A stretch of 64,000 nucleotides of DNA. Source: Dyadobacter endophyticus (GTDB taxonomy: Bacteria; Bacteroidota; Bacteroidia; Cytophagales; Spirosomataceae). Within the stretch, counting starts at the first letter, position 1; each line of letters begins with the position of its first letter. A program made the translations under genes and the position numbers. The notes below the pieces were generated by a model. It saw only the letters and a program-made list of their open reading frames with translations, was not told the DNA's origin and searched no databases. The stretch spans positions 1,736,001 through 1,800,000 of the forward strand of contig NZ_BMIA01000002.1 in assembly GCF_014641595.1 (NCBI RefSeq), given 5' to 3'. Below, piece by piece: positions 42,933 through 51,792 of this stretch.

Positions 42933-43706
42933 TTACCGGGTCATCCGGATCGGCAGGTCTTTGTTTTTGAGATACTCTTTCAAATCCGGTATGTCTATTT
43001 CCCGGAAGTGGAAAATGCTGGCAGCTAATCCGGCATCGGCTTTCCCCGCCGTGAAAACATCATAAAAATGCGCCATATTGCCTGCACCGCCGGATGCGAT
43101 CACCGGAATGTTCGCATTACCTGAGATGGTGGCCGTCAGTTCCAATGCAAAGCCGTTTTTCGTGCCATCCGTATCCATCGAGGTGAGCAGGATTTCCCCT
43201 GCGCCCCGCTCTTCGACTTCCTTCGCCCAGGGTATCGAGCGGATTTCCGTCGCCTTCCTTCCTCCGTGGGTATGCACAATATGTTCGAGACCGTTGTCCG
43301 TTTCGATATAACGCGTATCGATGGCCACTACAATGCATTGGCTGCCGAATTCGAGCGATAGTTCATTGATCAGGTCCGGGTTCCGTACCGCCGCCGAGTT
43401 GATCGACACCTTGTCCGCCCCCGCATGCAGGAGCGCCGACACATCCGCAATCGAGGAAATGCCCCCGCCGACTGTAAAAGGTATATTAATAGTCTGCGCT
43501 ACTCTGCGAACGAGGTCGATAAATGTCGAGCGGCCGTCGACTGTGGCCGTAATATCAAGGTAAACCAACTCGTCGGCACCATGCGCGGCGTACATCGCAC
43601 CCAGTTCCACCGCATCACCCGCGTCACGCAAATTCACAAAATTGACCCCTTTGACCGTCCGGCCATCTTTTACATCCAGACAGGGGATGATTCGTTTTGT
43701 AAGCAT
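42933..43706 (-). CDS. hisF: Imidazole glycerol phosphate synthase cyclase subunit
   Basis: This 257-residue TIM barrel has the catalytic aspartates in IPCLDVKDGRTVKGVNF (Asp11) and VVAIDTRY (about Asp130), and the phosphate sites TVGGGISS and IASGGAG. It condenses ammonia from HisH with PRFAR to IGP and AICAR. It starts 5 bp after hisA. Confidence 0.97.
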   Translation of the reverse strand: MLTKRIIPCLDVKDGRTVKGVNFVNLRDAGDAVELGAMYAAHGADELVYLDITATVDGRSTFIDLVRRVAQTINIPFTVGGGISSIADVSALLHAGADKVSINSAAVRNPDLINELSLEFGSQCIVVAIDTRYIETDNGLEHIVHTHGGRKATEIRSIPWAKEVEERGAGEILLTSMDTDGTKNGFALELTATISGNANIPVIASGGAGNMAHFYDVFTAGKADAGLAASIFHFREIDIPDLKEYLKNKDLPIRMTR

Positions 43707-43711
43707 AGTTT

Positions 43712-44434
43712 TTAAACTGAAAAACGCTGTAAATCGGCGAGACTGATCCGATTTTCATAAATGGCTTTGCCAATGATCACGCCGTAGATATTCATTTCCG
43801 CCAGCTTCTCCACATCCTCGATTCCCGCTATTCCGCCGCTGGCGATGATATTCAGGTCGGGACATTTGTCTTGCAGGTTTTTATATAAATCAAAAGAAGG
43901 TCCTTGCAACAAACCGTCCTTGGCTACATCGGTGCTAATGGTATACTTGGCACCTTTCGCCACATATTCCTCTACAAAATCATACACCCAGATGGCCGTA
44001 CCTTCTTCCCAGCCGCTCACTGCGATCTTCTCATTTTTGGCATCCGCGCCGAGAATGATCTTCTCGCCGCCATAAGTTTTTAGCCAATGCTCAAACAGGT
44101 CGGGTTGTTTCACGGCTATACTTCCGCCTGTAACCTGTTTCGCCCCGCTTTCGAATGCGATTTTCAGATCATCGTCCGATTGTACGCCGCCGCCGAAATC
44201 GACATGCAGCGAAGTTTGGGAAGCAATTTTTTCCAGTACTTTCCAGTTGACGACCTTTTTCGCCTTTGCACCGTCTAGGTCCACCAAATGCAGCCTTTTC
44301 AAGCCGGCGTCTTCGAATTGCAATGCAACTTCCAGGGGGTTTTCATTGTAAATCTTCTTCTGACCATAATCGCCCTGCGTGAGGCGAACGCATTTGCCTT
44401 CAATGAGGTCGATAGCGGGTATAATCTGGATCAT
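43712..44434 (-). CDS. hisA: ProFAR isomerase
   Basis: This 240-residue beta/alpha barrel shows the HisA start IIPAIDLIEGKCVRLTQGDYGQKKIY with catalytic Asp8, VDFGGGVQSDDDL, the second acid in ILGADAKNEKIAVSGWEEG, and IIASGGIAGIEDVEKL. It isomerises ProFAR to PRFAR. The gene is 21 bp after hisH, in the usual H-A-F order. Confidence 0.97.
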   Translation of the reverse strand: MIQIIPAIDLIEGKCVRLTQGDYGQKKIYNENPLEVALQFEDAGLKRLHLVDLDGAKAKKVVNWKVLEKIASQTSLHVDFGGGVQSDDDLKIAFESGAKQVTGGSIAVKQPDLFEHWLKTYGGEKIILGADAKNEKIAVSGWEEGTAIWVYDFVEEYVAKGAKYTISTDVAKDGLLQGPSFDLYKNLQDKCPDLNIIASGGIAGIEDVEKLAEMNIYGVIIGKAIYENRISLADLQRFSV

Positions 44435-44455
44435 GAGGTACGGGGCAGGCGGTTA

Positions 44456-45043
44456 TCAGAGTTTGAGAAAATTTTCGAGGATTTGCTGGCCGGCATTCCC
44501 GCTGATCTCGCAGTGGAACTGGGCAGCGTAAAAATTGTCCTTATGCAGCATCGCGCTGAACGGCAATACGTAATCGCAGCTGGCGACGGTGTATTCGCAG
44601 ACCGGTGCCGCATAGCTGTGTACGAAATATACGTACGCATTATCGGGCAGACCGGCAGTAAGCGGCGATTGGTAGCCGGAGATATTGTTCCAGCCCATGT
44701 GCGGCACTTTGAGGCCCGGAGATGCCGGGAAACGCTTCACATCCACATCGAAAATCCCCATGCATTCGGTATTGTTCTCTTCCGAAAAACGGCACATGAG
44801 CTGCATACCCACGCAGGTCCCGAAAACGGGCTGCTTCAATGAAGGAATCACCTTGTCGAGGCCCACATTGCGGAGGTAGCTCATCGTGGTACTGGCTTCG
44901 CCTACGCCGGGAAAAATCACCTTGTCGGCCGAACGGATCTCGGCTTCATCGTCGGTATAAAGGTAGCTTGCGCCTATGCGGTCGAGCGCGTACATGACCG
45001 ACTGCACATTGCCTGCATTGTATTTGATAATGACGGTTTTCAT
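44456..45043 (-). CDS. hisH: Imidazole glycerol phosphate synthase glutamine amidotransferase subunit
   Basis: This 195-residue class I amidotransferase has the triad Cys77 (FGTCVGMQLM), His177 and Glu179 (QFHCEIS; the usual Pro between them is Cys). HisH supplies ammonia to HisF. It is the first gene of the his cluster and lies 27 bp after an attenuator-like terminator. hisG, hisD, hisC and hisB are not adjacent in this window, so the pathway is split. Confidence 0.97.
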   Translation of the reverse strand: MKTVIIKYNAGNVQSVMYALDRIGASYLYTDDEAEIRSADKVIFPGVGEASTTMSYLRNVGLDKVIPSLKQPVFGTCVGMQLMCRFSEENNTECMGIFDVDVKRFPASPGLKVPHMGWNNISGYQSPLTAGLPDNAYVYFVHSYAAPVCEYTVASCDYVLPFSAMLHKDNFYAAQFHCEISGNAGQQILENFLKL

Positions 45044-45069
45044 ACCATTCAGTGCTTGAAATCGACAAC

Positions 45070-45098
45070 AAAAAAGCCCGATCTAAACAATCGGGCTT
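45070..45098 (-). terminator. Leader terminator of the his operon (attenuator)
   Basis: On the minus strand AAGCCCGAT pairs with ATCGGGCTT (45090-45098 with 45074-45082) around a 7-nt loop and runs into six T. No minus-strand gene other than the 20-codon leader lies upstream, so it can only act on the his leader transcript. Confidence 0.8.
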
Positions 45099-45148
45099 CT
45101 GGGATACTATGTATTCAACCTTATTACAACACTACTTGCAAAAACACA

Positions 45149-45211
45149 TCACCCTAGACGTCCGAAAGCCAAAAGGCTATGATGCAAATGATATGTTTCA
45201 GCTCTTAACAT
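45149..45211 (-). CDS. Putative histidine leader peptide (20 codons)
   Basis: An ATG at 45211 starts a 20-residue frame ending in TGA at 45149. Residues 8-11 read His-Leu-His-His, so three of four consecutive codons are His. The frame is followed after about 50 nt by an intrinsic terminator and then hisH. In classical his attenuation a ribosome stalled on His codons prevents terminator formation. GGCTT in the second half of the leader (45166-45170) can pair with AAGCC of the terminator's left arm, a possible antiterminator. The ATG lies only 5 bp beyond the -7 box, so the mRNA would be leaderless or nearly so, which is the weak point. Confidence 0.55.
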   Translation of the reverse strand: MLRAETYHLHHSLLAFGRLG

Positions 45212-45215
45212 GCCA

Positions 45216-45223
45216 CAAATGTA
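45216..45223 (-). promoter_or_regulatory. -7 box of the his operon leader
   Basis: TACATTTG on the minus strand is an exact TAnnTTTG, with a TTG 22 bp upstream. The predicted start site falls at or near the leader-peptide ATG (45211). Confidence 0.5.
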
Positions 45224-45323
45224 AGCAAAAAATACAATAACCGGACAACAAAGCACGTAAATATTACATTAAAATTTGCTTAGAGAAACTTCGTACCTTG
45301 CAGTTAACAAATGGCCTTGAACC

Positions 45324-46817
45324 ATGATAAAAGCAACTATCCTGCCACTATTTTCCCTATTCATTACCTTGATTACCATTGATTCACAGGCACAAACCAA
45401 AGACCTTGCCGACCGTCTTTTCAAAATCCACGAAACTTATCGCGAGCAAGCCCTTACCCAGCGGCGTTTCAAGCAGAAAGACATTCTTCCGCTGATTTCC
45501 AGGCGGCAGGACAACGCGATGTACCAGATAGAAGCAGTGGGAAATTCGTTTGAGGGAAGGACTATTCAAATGATCAAAATTGGGAATGGCAAGAAGAAGG
45601 TGCTGCTTTGGACGCAAATGCATGGCGACGAGCCCACAGCAACCATGGCGAGCTTCGATATCTTTAATTTCCTCGAAGGCAAGAATGACGGTTTCGACGA
45701 ACTCCGCAAGAAACTGCTTGACAATACGACCCTATATTTTGTGCCCATGCTCAACCCCGACGGGGCAGAACGCTACCAGCGCCGTACCGCTCAGGGTATC
45801 GACATGAACCGCGACGCAGCAGCACGCCAGACGCCCGAGGCGCAAATCCTGAAAGGTCTTGTGGACCGCCTGAAACCCGATTACGGCTTCAACCTCCACG
45901 ATCAGAGCCCGCGCTATTCGGCAGGCCGTAGCCCGAAAGTGGCGACGATTTCCTTCCTGGCGACTTCCTATGATTACGAACTATCGATCAACGACGTGCG
46001 CGAGCGCTCGATGCAGCTGATCGTGGGCATGAATAAGATACTTCAAAAGTACATTCCGGGCCAGGTAGCCCGCTACGCTGACGACCACGAGCCGCGGGGA
46101 TTCGGGGATAATGTGCAAAAATGGGGTACGACATTGGTATTGATCGAATCGGGCGGTTATGTGGGCGATCCTGAGAAACAATACATCCGACAGCTCAATT
46201 TCATGGCCATTTTGTCGGCGCTCGATAAGGTTTCGGACAATTCGCTCACCAAAGAGAACCGCGAGGAATATTACAACATCCCCGAAAACGGCCGCTGGGT
46301 GTACGACCTCGTTGTGCGCAATGCGACCGTGCGGCAATCGGGCAAGTCGTTCACCGCTGATCTGGGCATTAACCGCACGGAAGTCAACTATGCCAATGCG
46401 ACCAAGTTCTTTTATTACAGTAAGATCGAAGACTTCGGCGATCTGCACCCGCAATATGGCAGCCAGGAAATCGACGCAACGGGGCTTACCATCGAAAAGG
46501 GGAAGATCTATCCTACCACATATAAGAATGTGAGCGAGATCAGCAAGCTGAATGCATTGAGCCTGCTCAAAGAAGGTTACACGTATGTGCGTCTCGCGCC
46601 CGACGCCAACACCCGGGCATTAGGCCTGTATTTCACCACCGCACCCCTGCATATCCTGCGAGCCGGGCAAGCGGCTCCCTCCGGCATACCGGGCCTGGGC
46701 TCCACCGCTACCTTCATTCTCAAAAAGGCCGGAAAAGTGAAATATGCCGTCATCAACGGTTTCGTGCATGATTTGGACGACTTCAATGCCGAAAAAGGAC
46801 AAGGAATAGTCGAATAA
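45324..46817 (+). CDS. Secreted M14-family zinc carboxypeptidase
   Basis: This 497-residue protein has a signal peptide (LPLFSLFITLITIDSQAQ). Zinc ligands are His100 and Glu103 in QMHGDEPT and His192 in NLHDQSP; the general base is Glu275 in LVLIESGGY. The substrate-binding NPDGAERYQRRTAQGIDMNRD is complete. After about residue 330 a C-terminal beta-rich domain follows. M14 enzymes remove C-terminal amino acids or cleave peptidoglycan peptides in the periplasm. It is divergent from the his operon. A weak promoter (TTTG 45275, TACCTTG 45294) precedes it. Confidence 0.92.
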   Translation: MIKATILPLFSLFITLITIDSQAQTKDLADRLFKIHETYREQALTQRRFKQKDILPLISRRQDNAMYQIEAVGNSFEGRTIQMIKIGNGKKKVLLWTQMHGDEPTATMASFDIFNFLEGKNDGFDELRKKLLDNTTLYFVPMLNPDGAERYQRRTAQGIDMNRDAAARQTPEAQILKGLVDRLKPDYGFNLHDQSPRYSAGRSPKVATISFLATSYDYELSINDVRERSMQLIVGMNKILQKYIPGQVARYADDHEPRGFGDNVQKWGTTLVLIESGGYVGDPEKQYIRQLNFMAILSALDKVSDNSLTKENREEYYNIPENGRWVYDLVVRNATVRQSGKSFTADLGINRTEVNYANATKFFYYSKIEDFGDLHPQYGSQEIDATGLTIEKGKIYPTTYKNVSEISKLNALSLLKEGYTYVRLAPDANTRALGLYFTTAPLHILRAGQAAPSGIPGLGSTATFILKKAGKVKYAVINGFVHDLDDFNAEKGQGIVE

Positions 46818-46863
46818 GTAGCTGATTTTTAAGGAAAAGTGCAATTTTTAAATAATTGACGCG

Positions 46864-46891
46864 TAACATAGGGTTAACATTGAGGTAACAT
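46864..46891 (+). promoter_or_regulatory. Three TAACAT repeats with 11-bp period
   Basis: TAACAT occurs at 46864, 46875 and 46886, each exactly 11 bp apart, and a degenerate fourth copy may lie at 46853. Direct repeats with 11-bp phase are the hallmark of OmpR/PhoB-type response regulator sites (PHO box). The last copies overlap the -33 region of the next promoter, as expected for an activator site. Confidence 0.6.
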
Positions 46892-46907
46892 TGGCGATCT
46901 ACTTTTG
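46880..46907 (+). promoter_or_regulatory. Promoter of the TonB receptor / TIG lipoprotein pair
   Basis: TTG (46880-46882), 17-bp spacer and TACTTTTG (46900-46907) match the Bacteroidota consensus closely. The start would be near 46914, 17 bp before the ATG. Confidence 0.65.
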
Positions 46908-46930
46908 TGTCGAAAATTTGACACCTTAAG

Positions 46931-49813
46931 ATGAAAACCAAACTTTTTACATTACTGTTTACCCTCGCTGCCGTCGTCACGGCATTTGCAGATCCGGGCT
47001 CGATACGTGGCTCGATCAAAGACGCGAAAACCAAGGAGGCGCTTATCGGAGCCTCCATTCTCATAGAAGGCACACAGATAGGTGCTGCCGCCGACGTCGA
47101 CGGGAATTTTGTACTTTCCAATGTTCCTGTCGGCACCCACAAAATCATCATTTCCTTCGTTTCGTACCAAACCAAAGAAATTCCTAATGTCCGCGTAGAA
47201 TCCGGAAACATTACGGTGATCGATACGGAACTGGACGAAGAGGGCAAAGCATTGCAGGAAGTTGTTGTCCGCGGAAGCCGTGCCACCAATACAGAAGTGG
47301 CGGTTATTAGCGAAATCAAACAGCTGAAACCGATCGCCGTCGGTATTTCCGCCGCACAAATCCAGAAATCGCAGGACCGCGACGCCGCTGCGGCCATCCG
47401 GCGGGTACCTGGTATCAGCATCGTCGACAACCGCTTCGTGATGATCCGCGGGCTCGGTTCACGTTACAATGCGGTACTGATCAACGACGTGATCACCCCT
47501 TCCAGCGAGGTTGACACCCGTGCGTTCTCGTTTGACCTTATCCCAAGCAATATCATCGACCGGATGATCGTCTACAAATCCGGTTCTGCCGAATCTCCGG
47601 GCGACTTTGCAGGTGGTGTGATCAAGATTTATACCAAACGCCGCCCCGACCAGAACTTCACCGACGGTGCCCTCACGGTAGGCTACCGTGCCAATACTAC
47701 ATTCCAGAGCGTTCAATCGCATTCACGCAGCGGGGCCAACTTTCTTGGCTTGTGGGGTGCCGATCAGACACTTTCCAGCGCATTCCCGAAACGTTCGGCC
47801 GATTTCAATACCCTCAGCGCTGTCGACAGGGCCGCTTACGGACGCATCCTGCCTAACAGCTGGGCTTTGAAAAACGTGAATGTATCGCCCGACCTGCGTC
47901 TCGCATTCAACCTGGGACGCCGTTTCGATATCGGCAACGTGGACGTAAGCAACATTACGAACATCAATTATTCGATGACCAACCAGGTTTCGAACATCGA
48001 TTTGAAATTGTATCAGAACGGTCTGAATGCGAATGATGTTTTCGAGAAATACAAAGACTCCAACTACTCACGCCAGACACGTATCGGCGTGCTGCATAAC
48101 TGGACGTTCCGCTTCTCCCCGATTTTCAACCTGGAATGGAAGACGTTGTTCAACCAGATGGGCAACACCGAAACCGTTGCCCGCGAAGGCCAGCGTGTTG
48201 TGGATGGATATGATATTAAGAACTACTCACAGCGTTTCGAAAACCGCAGCATTGTCACGACGCAGGTTTCGGGTGACCACAAAATCGGTGACCTTACGAA
48301 ACTGAACTGGATCACCGGCTTTGGCTACACAGGCCGCTGGGAGCCCGACTGGAAAAGGATCCGTTTCCAACGCCCTACGCCTGAACAGGGCAGCGAGGCC
48401 ATTCCTTACCAGGCTGTGGCACCAATCGACCCTAACCCTATCGATCTCGGCCGCTTCTATTCCAAACTCAATGAGCGCGTAGTGACTTTGGCTGTAAACG
48501 GCGAGCATACATTCGGCAACCCGGTTGACCGCGAACCCAACAAAATCCGCTTCGGGGTGTACGGTGAGCGCAAAGACCGCGATTACTCTGCTCGTTTTTA
48601 TGGATATACCAATGTAGGAAATGCCTCCGAAATCCTCCGCGGCGACGTTAGTTCGATTTTCACTCCTCAGAATATTACCGGCCAGGATGGCGGGCTTACC
48701 ATCAAGGACGGGACCAAGGACCTGGATTCTTACAATGGTATCAACAACTATTACGCGGCGTATCTGAGCGGCGATGTGAACTTTGGTTCGAAAGCCATTC
48801 TGACCCTCGGTTTTCGTGGCGAATACAACAACCAACAACTACATTCGACGATCGTGAACGAGCGGAAAGAGCTTGTGAACAACATCGTGTTCATCCCGCT
48901 TCCCTCCCTGAACTTCACTTATAAGCTGAGCGAAAAACAGAACCTACGTCTGGCTTACTCCTCAACCCTTAATCGCGCGGAATTCCGTGAAATGGCCCCA
49001 TTTACCTACTTCGATTTCAACCTTCTGGCTGACATCCGGGGTAATACAGCGCTAAAAACAGCGAAAATCCAGAATATGGATGCAAAATGGGAGTTTTACC
49101 CGACTGCGAATGAACTGATTTCGGTAACCGGTTTCTACAAGCATTTCAAAAATCCCATCGAAACGTTTCTGATCCCGACGGGTAATGGGCTGGCTTACAC
49201 CTTCATCAACGCCGGTTCCGCGCAGAGCTACGGGGTTGAAGCGGAGGTTCGCAAAGGCTTTGCGGAGTCGTCCAGCCGATTCTTCCAAAACCTGACATTG
49301 GTAGCCAATGCATCGCTGATCAAAAGCAAGGTTAATCTTGGACAAGAGGTGGAAGGGCCGGATTTGAGCGGCGCTATCCAGAAATATGACCTGACCGGCA
49401 TCACCGACAGCAAACGTCCGATGGCCAACCAGTCGCCCTACCTCGTGAATGCGGGTGTTTACTACGCCGAACCAAACGGCTGGCAGTGGAACGTGCTTTA
49501 CAATGTTTTCGGACAAAGAATCTTTGCAGTGGGTAATGTCGACAACCCGACGGTTTACGAAATGCCCCGCAATGTAATAGACCTGAACATCAGCAAGAAA
49601 TTCAAAAACAACCTTGAACTGCGCCTGGGTATTCAGGACTTGCTGAACCAGCCGGTACGTTTCTCGCAGGATTTCAGCCACGACGGCAAAATCGGCAGCG
49701 ACGTGACTACCAAAGGGCCGAATGCCGACCAGGATATCCGTAAGTTCAGACGCGGTAGCTATTTCACACTTACAGCTGCCTACAATTTCGGAAGAAGAAC
49801 AATCATACCATAA
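46931..49813 (+). CDS. TonB-dependent outer membrane receptor
   Basis: This 960-residue receptor has a signal peptide (LFTLLFTLAAVVTAFA). A carboxypeptidase-regulatory-like domain follows (GSIRGSIKDAKTKEALIGASILIEGTQIG, about 23-100), then a plug (SQDRDAAAAIRRVPGISIVDNRFVMIRGLGSRYNAVLINDVITPSS) and a beta-barrel ending in NFGRRTIIP. It lacks the SusC-specific linker, so it is a classical CirA/FecA-like receptor of the Bacteroidota type with the carboxypeptidase-like extension. The partner downstream is a TIG lipoprotein instead of a SusD. The substrate is unknown. Confidence 0.93.
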   Translation: MKTKLFTLLFTLAAVVTAFADPGSIRGSIKDAKTKEALIGASILIEGTQIGAAADVDGNFVLSNVPVGTHKIIISFVSYQTKEIPNVRVESGNITVIDTELDEEGKALQEVVVRGSRATNTEVAVISEIKQLKPIAVGISAAQIQKSQDRDAAAAIRRVPGISIVDNRFVMIRGLGSRYNAVLINDVITPSSEVDTRAFSFDLIPSNIIDRMIVYKSGSAESPGDFAGGVIKIYTKRRPDQNFTDGALTVGYRANTTFQSVQSHSRSGANFLGLWGADQTLSSAFPKRSADFNTLSAVDRAAYGRILPNSWALKNVNVSPDLRLAFNLGRRFDIGNVDVSNITNINYSMTNQVSNIDLKLYQNGLNANDVFEKYKDSNYSRQTRIGVLHNWTFRFSPIFNLEWKTLFNQMGNTETVAREGQRVVDGYDIKNYSQRFENRSIVTTQVSGDHKIGDLTKLNWITGFGYTGRWEPDWKRIRFQRPTPEQGSEAIPYQAVAPIDPNPIDLGRFYSKLNERVVTLAVNGEHTFGNPVDREPNKIRFGVYGERKDRDYSARFYGYTNVGNASEILRGDVSSIFTPQNITGQDGGLTIKDGTKDLDSYNGINNYYAAYLSGDVNFGSKAILTLGFRGEYNNQQLHSTIVNERKELVNNIVFIPLPSLNFTYKLSEKQNLRLAYSSTLNRAEFREMAPFTYFDFNLLADIRGNTALKTAKIQNMDAKWEFYPTANELISVTGFYKHFKNPIETFLIPTGNGLAYTFINAGSAQSYGVEAEVRKGFAESSSRFFQNLTLVANASLIKSKVNLGQEVEGPDLSGAIQKYDLTGITDSKRPMANQSPYLVNAGVYYAEPNGWQWNVLYNVFGQRIFAVGNVDNPTVYEMPRNVIDLNISKKFKNNLELRLGIQDLLNQPVRFSQDFSHDGKIGSDVTTKGPNADQDIRKFRRGSYFTLTAAYNFGRRTIIP

Positions 49814-49899
49814 TTCAATCAGTACCATCAATGGCGTTCGCCGGCGTAATATCAGTAACAGTTTAAAACCATCCAATTGCAAACAAACTTGAATTCACT

Positions 49900-51570
49900 A
49901 TGATTAGCTTAAAAAACAAACTGTATTCATTACTCCTTCTGACAGGTCTGGTAGCAGGCTTGACGGCGTGCGACAACGATGATAAGCCGGATCCAACTCC
50001 GCAACCTGTGCTGGCTGTTACCGCTATCGCTCCGGCGTCAGGCCCTGCCGGCACCAAAGTAACGATTACAGGTACAAAGTTCGATCCGACTCCCGCTAAC
50101 AATACCGTATTGTTTAACACAACACAGGCTACTGTAACAGCTGCTACTGCCACTTCATTGGAAGTAGTGGTTCCTGCCAATGCAACCAGCGGTGTTATCT
50201 CAGTAACCGTAGGGGGTGTAACTGCGAAAAGCACTGCAAGCTTCACGGTATCTGACCGTGTGGCGGTAGAAGTGAAGGACGAAATCAAGACTAATACTAC
50301 CTGGACAAAAGACAAGCTGTATCTGTTGAAAGGCTTTGTTTACGTAACAGCTGGTACTACCCTGACTATTGAAAAAGGAACACTCATTAAAGGTGCTGGT
50401 AAAGACGCAGACCCTACTGCTTCCGGCAAAGGTGGTGCTCTGATCATTGAAGCAGGTGCAAAACTGGTTGCTATCGGTACTGCCGAAGAGCCAATCGTAT
50501 TTACTTCTGCCAACGACCCGGGCAAGCGTAACTACGGCGACTGGGGTGGTGTCGTATTGATCGGTAAAGCTCCTAATAACCGTCCGGGCTCAACTGCATT
50601 CGAAGGTGGTATCCGCGGAACTATCGGTACTGGCACAGCAGCTGACGACAACTCAGGAACATTGCAATATGTACGTATCGAATTCGGTGGTATCGCATTG
50701 AGCTCTACTGCGAACAGCGAGATCAACGGTTTGACACTTTACGGCGTAGGTTCAGGTACGACAATTGACCACGTACAGGTTTCTTATTCGGGTGACGACT
50801 CTTACGAGTGGTTCGGCGGAACTGTAAATGCTAAAAACCTGATCGCATTCCGTGGTTTCGACGACGATTTCGATACTGACTGGGGTTTCACCGGAAAAAT
50901 TCAGTATGCCGTTTCATTGCGTGACCCTGAATATGCGGATCAATCTGCATCCAACGGTTTAGAATCGGATAACTTCAACTCGGGTGAGCCGGCAACAGGC
51001 CCTAACAATGGCCTGCCTTTGACCGAGCCTACTTTTGCCAACGTGAGCCATTTCATAACTGCCGGAACTCCTTCCACAGCTACTATCAAAGGAAGCGGTG
51101 GCTACCAGTCGGCCATGCACTTACGCAGAAACACTGCTATCAGCGTCCTTAACTCGGTATTCGTAGGTGCTCCTGAGGGACTTCGTCTGGACGGAACTGC
51201 AACAGGAACCTGGAAAAACGCACAAGACGGCAAACTGGACCTGAGAGGTATCGTATTATCGAACAACCTGACTGCGATCGTTGGTAAAGGCGATATCACC
51301 ACCGACCAGGCTACTACTTACTTCAAAACCGCTGCACGCAAGAACGAAATCAAAGACGTTGCTTCGCTGCTGCTCAACAGCGCGAATTTCAACCTTGCTG
51401 CTCCAAACTTCCTGCCACAGGCTACTTCCCCACTTTTGGGTGGTGCTACCTGGGAAGGCAAAGGTGCTGATGCATTCTTTACAAAAGAACTTTTCAGAGG
51501 TGCTTTCGGAACAACAGACTGGACCAAAGGATGGGCCAACTGGGATCCGCAGAACACGATCTACAAATAA
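49900..51570 (+). CDS. Surface lipoprotein with IPT/TIG domain and beta-helix-like body
   Basis: This 556-residue lipoprotein has its lipid Cys at 24 (GLTACDNDD). A TIG/IPT domain covers about residues 40-117 (VTAIAPASGPAGTKVTITGTKFDPTPANNTVLFN). The body contains LYLLKGFVYVTAGTTLTIEKGTLIKG, PIVFTSANDPGKRNYGDWGGVVLIGKAPNNR and QSAMHLRRNTAISVLNSVFVGAPEGLRLDG, the pattern of a right-handed beta-helix. It follows the TonB receptor by 86 bp. By analogy with SusC/SusD it may be the surface ligand-binding partner. The body is of an uncharacterised Bacteroidota family. Confidence 0.8.
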   Translation: MISLKNKLYSLLLLTGLVAGLTACDNDDKPDPTPQPVLAVTAIAPASGPAGTKVTITGTKFDPTPANNTVLFNTTQATVTAATATSLEVVVPANATSGVISVTVGGVTAKSTASFTVSDRVAVEVKDEIKTNTTWTKDKLYLLKGFVYVTAGTTLTIEKGTLIKGAGKDADPTASGKGGALIIEAGAKLVAIGTAEEPIVFTSANDPGKRNYGDWGGVVLIGKAPNNRPGSTAFEGGIRGTIGTGTAADDNSGTLQYVRIEFGGIALSSTANSEINGLTLYGVGSGTTIDHVQVSYSGDDSYEWFGGTVNAKNLIAFRGFDDDFDTDWGFTGKIQYAVSLRDPEYADQSASNGLESDNFNSGEPATGPNNGLPLTEPTFANVSHFITAGTPSTATIKGSGGYQSAMHLRRNTAISVLNSVFVGAPEGLRLDGTATGTWKNAQDGKLDLRGIVLSNNLTAIVGKGDITTDQATTYFKTAARKNEIKDVASLLLNSANFNLAAPNFLPQATSPLLGGATWEGKGADAFFTKELFRGAFGTTDWTKGWANWDPQNTIYK

Positions 51571-51608
51571 GCATTTTCAAAATCTTATATAATTGGTGTC
51601 AGAATTTA

Positions 51609-51642
51609 GAAAGGCCGGAAGCAGATGCTTCCGGTCTTTTTC
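51609..51642 (+). terminator. Intrinsic terminator after the TIG lipoprotein
   Basis: GGCCGGAAGC (51613-51622) pairs with GCTTCCGGTC (51627-51636, one mismatch), followed by T5. Confidence 0.85.
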
Positions 51643-51735
51643 TTATGTACAGCGTCATAAATACGGCCCACGGCGTGTAGCATTTTCACCACATTGTTGG
51701 TTTACAGAACCGAAAGAAATATCTTCGGGTTTATC

Positions 51736-51743
51736 TATTTTTG
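51736..51743 (+). promoter_or_regulatory. Candidate -7 box of the HupE gene
   Basis: TATTTTTG fits TAnnTTTG, 50 bp before the start at 51793. No -33 element was recognised. Confidence 0.3.
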
Positions 51744-51792
51744 TCTTGACAATTAAATTGTCCGACTTCACATTTTTCCTAACCCTAGTTTA

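Noticed and set aside
45052..45240. 62-codon plus-strand open frame opposite the his leader
   Set aside because: It has no recognisable domain, overlaps the his promoter, leader peptide and terminator on the other strand, and is explained by chance.
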